From contig NZ_CP022098.1 in the NCBI RefSeq assembly GCF_002305875.1, positions 1,116,001 through 1,180,000 of the forward strand: a stretch of 64,000 nucleotides of DNA, written 5' to 3'. Within the stretch, counting starts at the first letter, position 1. Every line of letters begins with the position of its first letter. The stretch is from Cystobacter fuscus (GTDB lineage: Bacteria; Myxococcota; Myxococcia; Myxococcales; Myxococcaceae). Made by a program: the position numbers and the translations under genes. Below are positions 61,425 through 64,000 of this stretch, piece by piece. The notes below the pieces were generated by a model that worked only from the letters and a program-made list of their open reading frames with translations, ran no database searches and was not told where the DNA came from.

Positions 61425-64000
61425 ATGGCCGACGACACCACCGACAAGCCGGCAACGCCCCCCGCGCCTCCTTCGGGCGCCGTGGGAGAACTCATCCAAG
61501 TCAACATCGAAGACGAGATGCGCCGCTCGTATCTCGACTACTCGATGTCCGTCATCATCGGGCGCGCCCTGCCCGACGTGCGCGATGGCCTCAAGCCCGT
61601 GCACCGCCGCGTGCTCTACGCGATGAACGACCTGGGCAACCTCCACAACCGCGCCTACAAGAAGAGCGCGCGCGTGGTGGGCGACGTCATCGGTAAGTAC
61701 CACCCCCACGGCGACTCCTCCGTCTACGACGCCATGGTGCGGCTCGCGCAGGAGTGGTCCCTGCGCTACCTGCTCGTGGATGGCCAGGGCAACTTCGGCT
61801 CGGTGGACGGCGACTCCCCCGCGGCCATGCGCTACACCGAAGTGCGCATGGAGCGTCTGGCCGAGGAGATGCTCGCGGACATCGAGAAGGAGACCATCGA
61901 CTTCGGTCCCAACTACGACGACTCGCTGCTCGAGCCGCTCGTCCTCCCCACCAAGTTCCCCAACCTCCTGGTCAACGGCAGCTCCGGCATCGCCGTGGGT
62001 ATGACCACCAACGTGCCGCCCCACAACATGGGTGAGGTCATCGACGGCACGCTGCACCTCATCGATCACCCCACCGCGACCGTGCGTGATCTGATGCAGT
62101 TCATCACCGGTCCGGACTTCCCCACCGCCGGCATCATCACCGGCCGTGAGGGCATCGTCCGCGCCTACGAGACGGGCCGCGGGCAGATCACCATCCGGGC
62201 GCGCACGGAGATCGAAACCTCCAAGAAGGGCGACCGCGAGAGCATCATCGTCACGGAAATCCCCTACCAGGTGAACAAGGCGCGGCTCATCGAGAAGATC
62301 GCCGACCTGGTGCGCGACAAGAAGCTCGAGGGCATCAGCGACATCCGCGACGAGAGCGACCGCCAGGGCATGCGCATCGTGGTGGAGCTCAAGCGCGATG
62401 CCATCTCCGGCGTGGTGCTCAACAACCTGTTCGCCAACACCCCCATGGAGACCACCTTCGGGGCGGTGATGCTCGCCATCGACGGCGGCCAGCCGCGCAC
62501 GCTCACCCTCAAGGAGCTGCTCGACCGGTTCATCTCGCACCGCCGCGACGTGGTCACGCGCCGCAGCCGCTTCGAGCTGCGCAAGGCGCGCGCCCGCCGC
62601 CACATCGTCGAGGGCCTGCTCGTCGCGCAGGATCTCATCGACCTGGTGGTGAGCCTCATCCGCGCCTCGAGGGACCCGGACGAGGCGCGCTGGGGCCTCA
62701 TGCACATCCTGTCGCCCGAGCTCTACGAGCAGGAGCGCTTCAAGAACCTGCAGCGCATCGACTACGCGCAGGCCAAGGCGCAGATGGCGCTGCTCGAGTC
62801 GCGCGCGCGCGCCGAGGAGCCCAACTACTCGGGCCTGGAGCACCGCTACGAGGGCGCCGGCTTCAGCGAGGATCAGGCCAAGAACATCCTCGAGATGCGC
62901 CTGCAGCGGCTCACCGGCCTGCAGCGCGAGGAGCTGTTCCGCGAGCTGGTGGACCTGGTGCGCGAAATCCTCCGCCTGGAGGACATCCTCGCCCACGAGA
63001 CGAGCCTGCTCAACGTCATCAAGACGGAGCTCAAGGAGATCCGCGAGCGCTACAGCGACAAGCGGCGCACGGAGATCACCGGCGCGGTGGAGGAGATCAC
63101 CAGCGAGGACCTCATCGCCGAGGAGACCATGGTGGTGACGCTCTCGCACACCGGCTACGTGAAGCGCTCGCCGCTGTCCGAGTACCGGGCGCAGAAGCGC
63201 GGTGGGCGCGGCAAGACGGGGGCCACGACGAAGGAGGACGATTTCGTCACCGACATGTTCGTGGCGAGCACCCACGCCTTCCTCATGCCCATCACCAACA
63301 AGGGCCGGCTCTACTCGCTCAAGGTGCACGAGCTGCCGCTCGCCGGCCGCACCTCGCGCGGCAAGGCCATGGTGAACCTGGTGCAGTTCGGCGAGGGCGA
63401 GCGGCTCGCCCAGGTACTGGTGACGCGCGAGTTCGGTGAGAACCAGTTCGTCTTCTTCGTGACGAAGAAGGGCGTGGTCAAGCGCACGGACCTGTCGGCG
63501 TTCGCCAACGTGCGCGTGAGCGGCATCATCGCGCTGGGCATCGACGAGGGGGACGAGCTCGTCGCGGTGAAGATCACCGACGGCTCCAAGGACATCCTCC
63601 TGTCCACCGCGCTCGGCATGAGCATCCGCTTCCCCGAGCAGGAAGTGCGCTCCATGGGCCGCCAGGCCTACGGCGTGAAGGGCATCACCCTGGAGGACGG
63701 CGACGAGGTGGTGGGCGCCGACGTGGTGGAGAAGGACACCACCATCCTCACGGTGACGGAGAACGGCTACGGCAAGCGCACCCAGGAGGCCGAGTACCGG
63801 CAGCAGGGCCGTGGCGGCAAGGGCATCATCGACATCAAGACCACCGAGCGGAATGGCAAGGTGGTGGGCCTCGTGCCGGTGACGGACAAGGACGAGGTGA
63901 TGCTGGTGACCAACGGCGGCATGCTCATCCGCATGAAGGCCAAGGAAATCTCCGTCATCGGCCGCAACACGCAGGGCGTGCGGCTCATCGCCCTGGAGAG
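61425..64000 (+). CDS. gyrA: DNA gyrase subunit A, partial (runs off right edge)
   Basis: The N-terminal 858 codons of GyrA. The catalytic tyrosine is Y137 in AAMRYTE, the equivalent of Tyr122 in E. coli. The quinolone region reads [10 protein letters not shown] with Ser98 and Asp102 at the positions of Ser83 and Asp87. The C-terminal beta-pinwheel begins with a GyrA-box of the form QKRGGRG, which marks gyrase rather than topoisomerase IV. It relaxes and introduces supercoils with GyrB. The ATG at 61425 has no good ribosome binding site; the next in-frame candidate is far inside. The C-terminus is outside the window. Confidence 0.95.
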   Translation, partial: MADDTTDKPATPPAPPSGAVGELIQVNIEDEMRRSYLDYSMSVIIGRALPDVRDGLKPVHRRVLYAMNDLGNLHNRAYKKSARVVGDVIGKYHPHGDSSVYDAMVRLAQEWSLRYLLVDGQGNFGSVDGDSPAAMRYTEVRMERLAEEMLADIEKETIDFGPNYDDSLLEPLVLPTKFPNLLVNGSSGIAVGMTTNVPPHNMGEVIDGTLHLIDHPTATVRDLMQFITGPDFPTAGIITGREGIVRAYETGRGQITIRARTEIETSKKGDRESIIVTEIPYQVNKARLIEKIADLVRDKKLEGISDIRDESDRQGMRIVVELKRDAISGVVLNNLFANTPMETTFGAVMLAIDGGQPRTLTLKELLDRFISHRRDVVTRRSRFELRKARARRHIVEGLLVAQDLIDLVVSLIRASRDPDEARWGLMHILSPELYEQERFKNLQRIDYAQAKAQMALLESRARAEEPNYSGLEHRYEGAGFSEDQAKNILEMRLQRLTGLQREELFRELVDLVREILRLEDILAHETSLLNVIKTELKEIRERYSDKRRTEITGAVEEITSEDLIAEETMVVTLSHTGYVKRSPLSEYRAQKRGGRGKTGATTKEDDFVTDMFVASTHAFLMPITNKGRLYSLKVHELPLAGRTSRGKAMVNLVQFGEGERLAQVLVTREFGENQFVFFVTKKGVVKRTDLSAFANVRVSGIIALGIDEGDELVAVKITDGSKDILLSTALGMSIRFPEQEVRSMGRQAYGVKGITLEDGDEVVGADVVEKDTTILTVTENGYGKRTQEAEYRQQGRGGKGIIDIKTTERNGKVVGLVPVTDKDEVMLVTNGGMLIRMKAKEISVIGRNTQGVRLIALE

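Noticed and set aside
60738-63329. 863-residue minus-strand ORF antisense to gyrA and the preceding gene
   Set aside because: Shadow of gyrA codons; lacks any family match.
1-64000. CRISPR array, tRNA or insertion sequence
   Set aside because: No regularly spaced repeats, no cloverleaf and no transposase were found on reading both strands.

Overview
The window is about 70% GC and nearly fully coding. Tight runs of same-strand genes often overlap by 4 bp at the start/stop junction. Three large Ser/Thr protein kinases, a hybrid histidine kinase, orphan single-domain response regulators, an extra DnaJ, many lipoproteins and Gly-rich surface proteins point to a myxobacterium, most likely a Cystobacterineae member (Archangium, Cystobacter or Myxococcus type). 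That placement is inference from gene content. No rRNA, tRNA, CRISPR array or insertion sequence was seen.

Layout. 1-5.7 kb: a small HTH/Zn-ribbon regulator, a membrane pyrophosphatase (hppA) with a clear terminator, a secreted protein, a short-chain fatty acid permease (AtoE type) and a solo RelE-fold-like protein. 6.0-9.7 kb: a kinase-PilZ-J-like-TPR fusion followed by an ABC1/UbiB kinase, then an orphan receiver. 10.2-12.7 kb: a NarL-type regulator facing a two-gene unit of a divergent, shortened tryptophan-2,3-dioxygenase-like haem protein and an O-methyltransferase. 12.8-17.3 kb: a FIST sensor / hybrid kinase / receiver operon. 17.3-19.7 kb: a secreted multihaem protein and a small membrane protein. 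20-23 kb: a RapA-like SNF2 ATPase. 23.1-26.7 kb: a ParA-type ATPase overlapping an AlbA_2 (Schlafen-like) protein, lower in GC than its surroundings, behind two unknown genes. 26.8-30.9 kb: membrane proteins, an MsbA-like ABC exporter and an unknown protein. 31-34.7 kb: dnaJ and a kinase fused to an MshEN-type c-di-GMP-binding domain. 34.7-40.5 kb: envelope genes, including an LppC-like lipoprotein translationally coupled to a WD40 lipoprotein that carries a catalytically dead retropepsin-like insert, an FNR-like reductase and a degenerate GT51 transglycosylase-like protein. 40.5-46.7 kb: a third kinase with a zinc ribbon, two secreted proteins (one a Gly-rich lipoprotein) and a CpaF-type ATPase.

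46.8-57.1 kb holds five consecutive minus-strand genes: WGR-DUF4132, MoxR-type AAA+, DUF5682, VWA and SWIM Zn-finger. They match the gene content of the poorly understood E. coli yehI/yehL/yehM/yehP/yehQ locus and are tightly coupled. This is the strongest multi-gene system in the window. 57.2-64 kb: two myxobacterial-type unknown proteins, one with its Shine-Dalgarno buried in a nested hairpin, then ung, a histone-H1-like/TPR protein, an unknown protein, and gyrA, which runs off the right edge.

The most notable items are the five-gene yeh-like system, the ParA/AlbA_2 pair, the TDO-like/methyltransferase pair, the hairpin-sequestered ribosome binding site near 57.85 kb, and the decayed-enzyme domains (retropepsin, GT51) in the envelope cluster.
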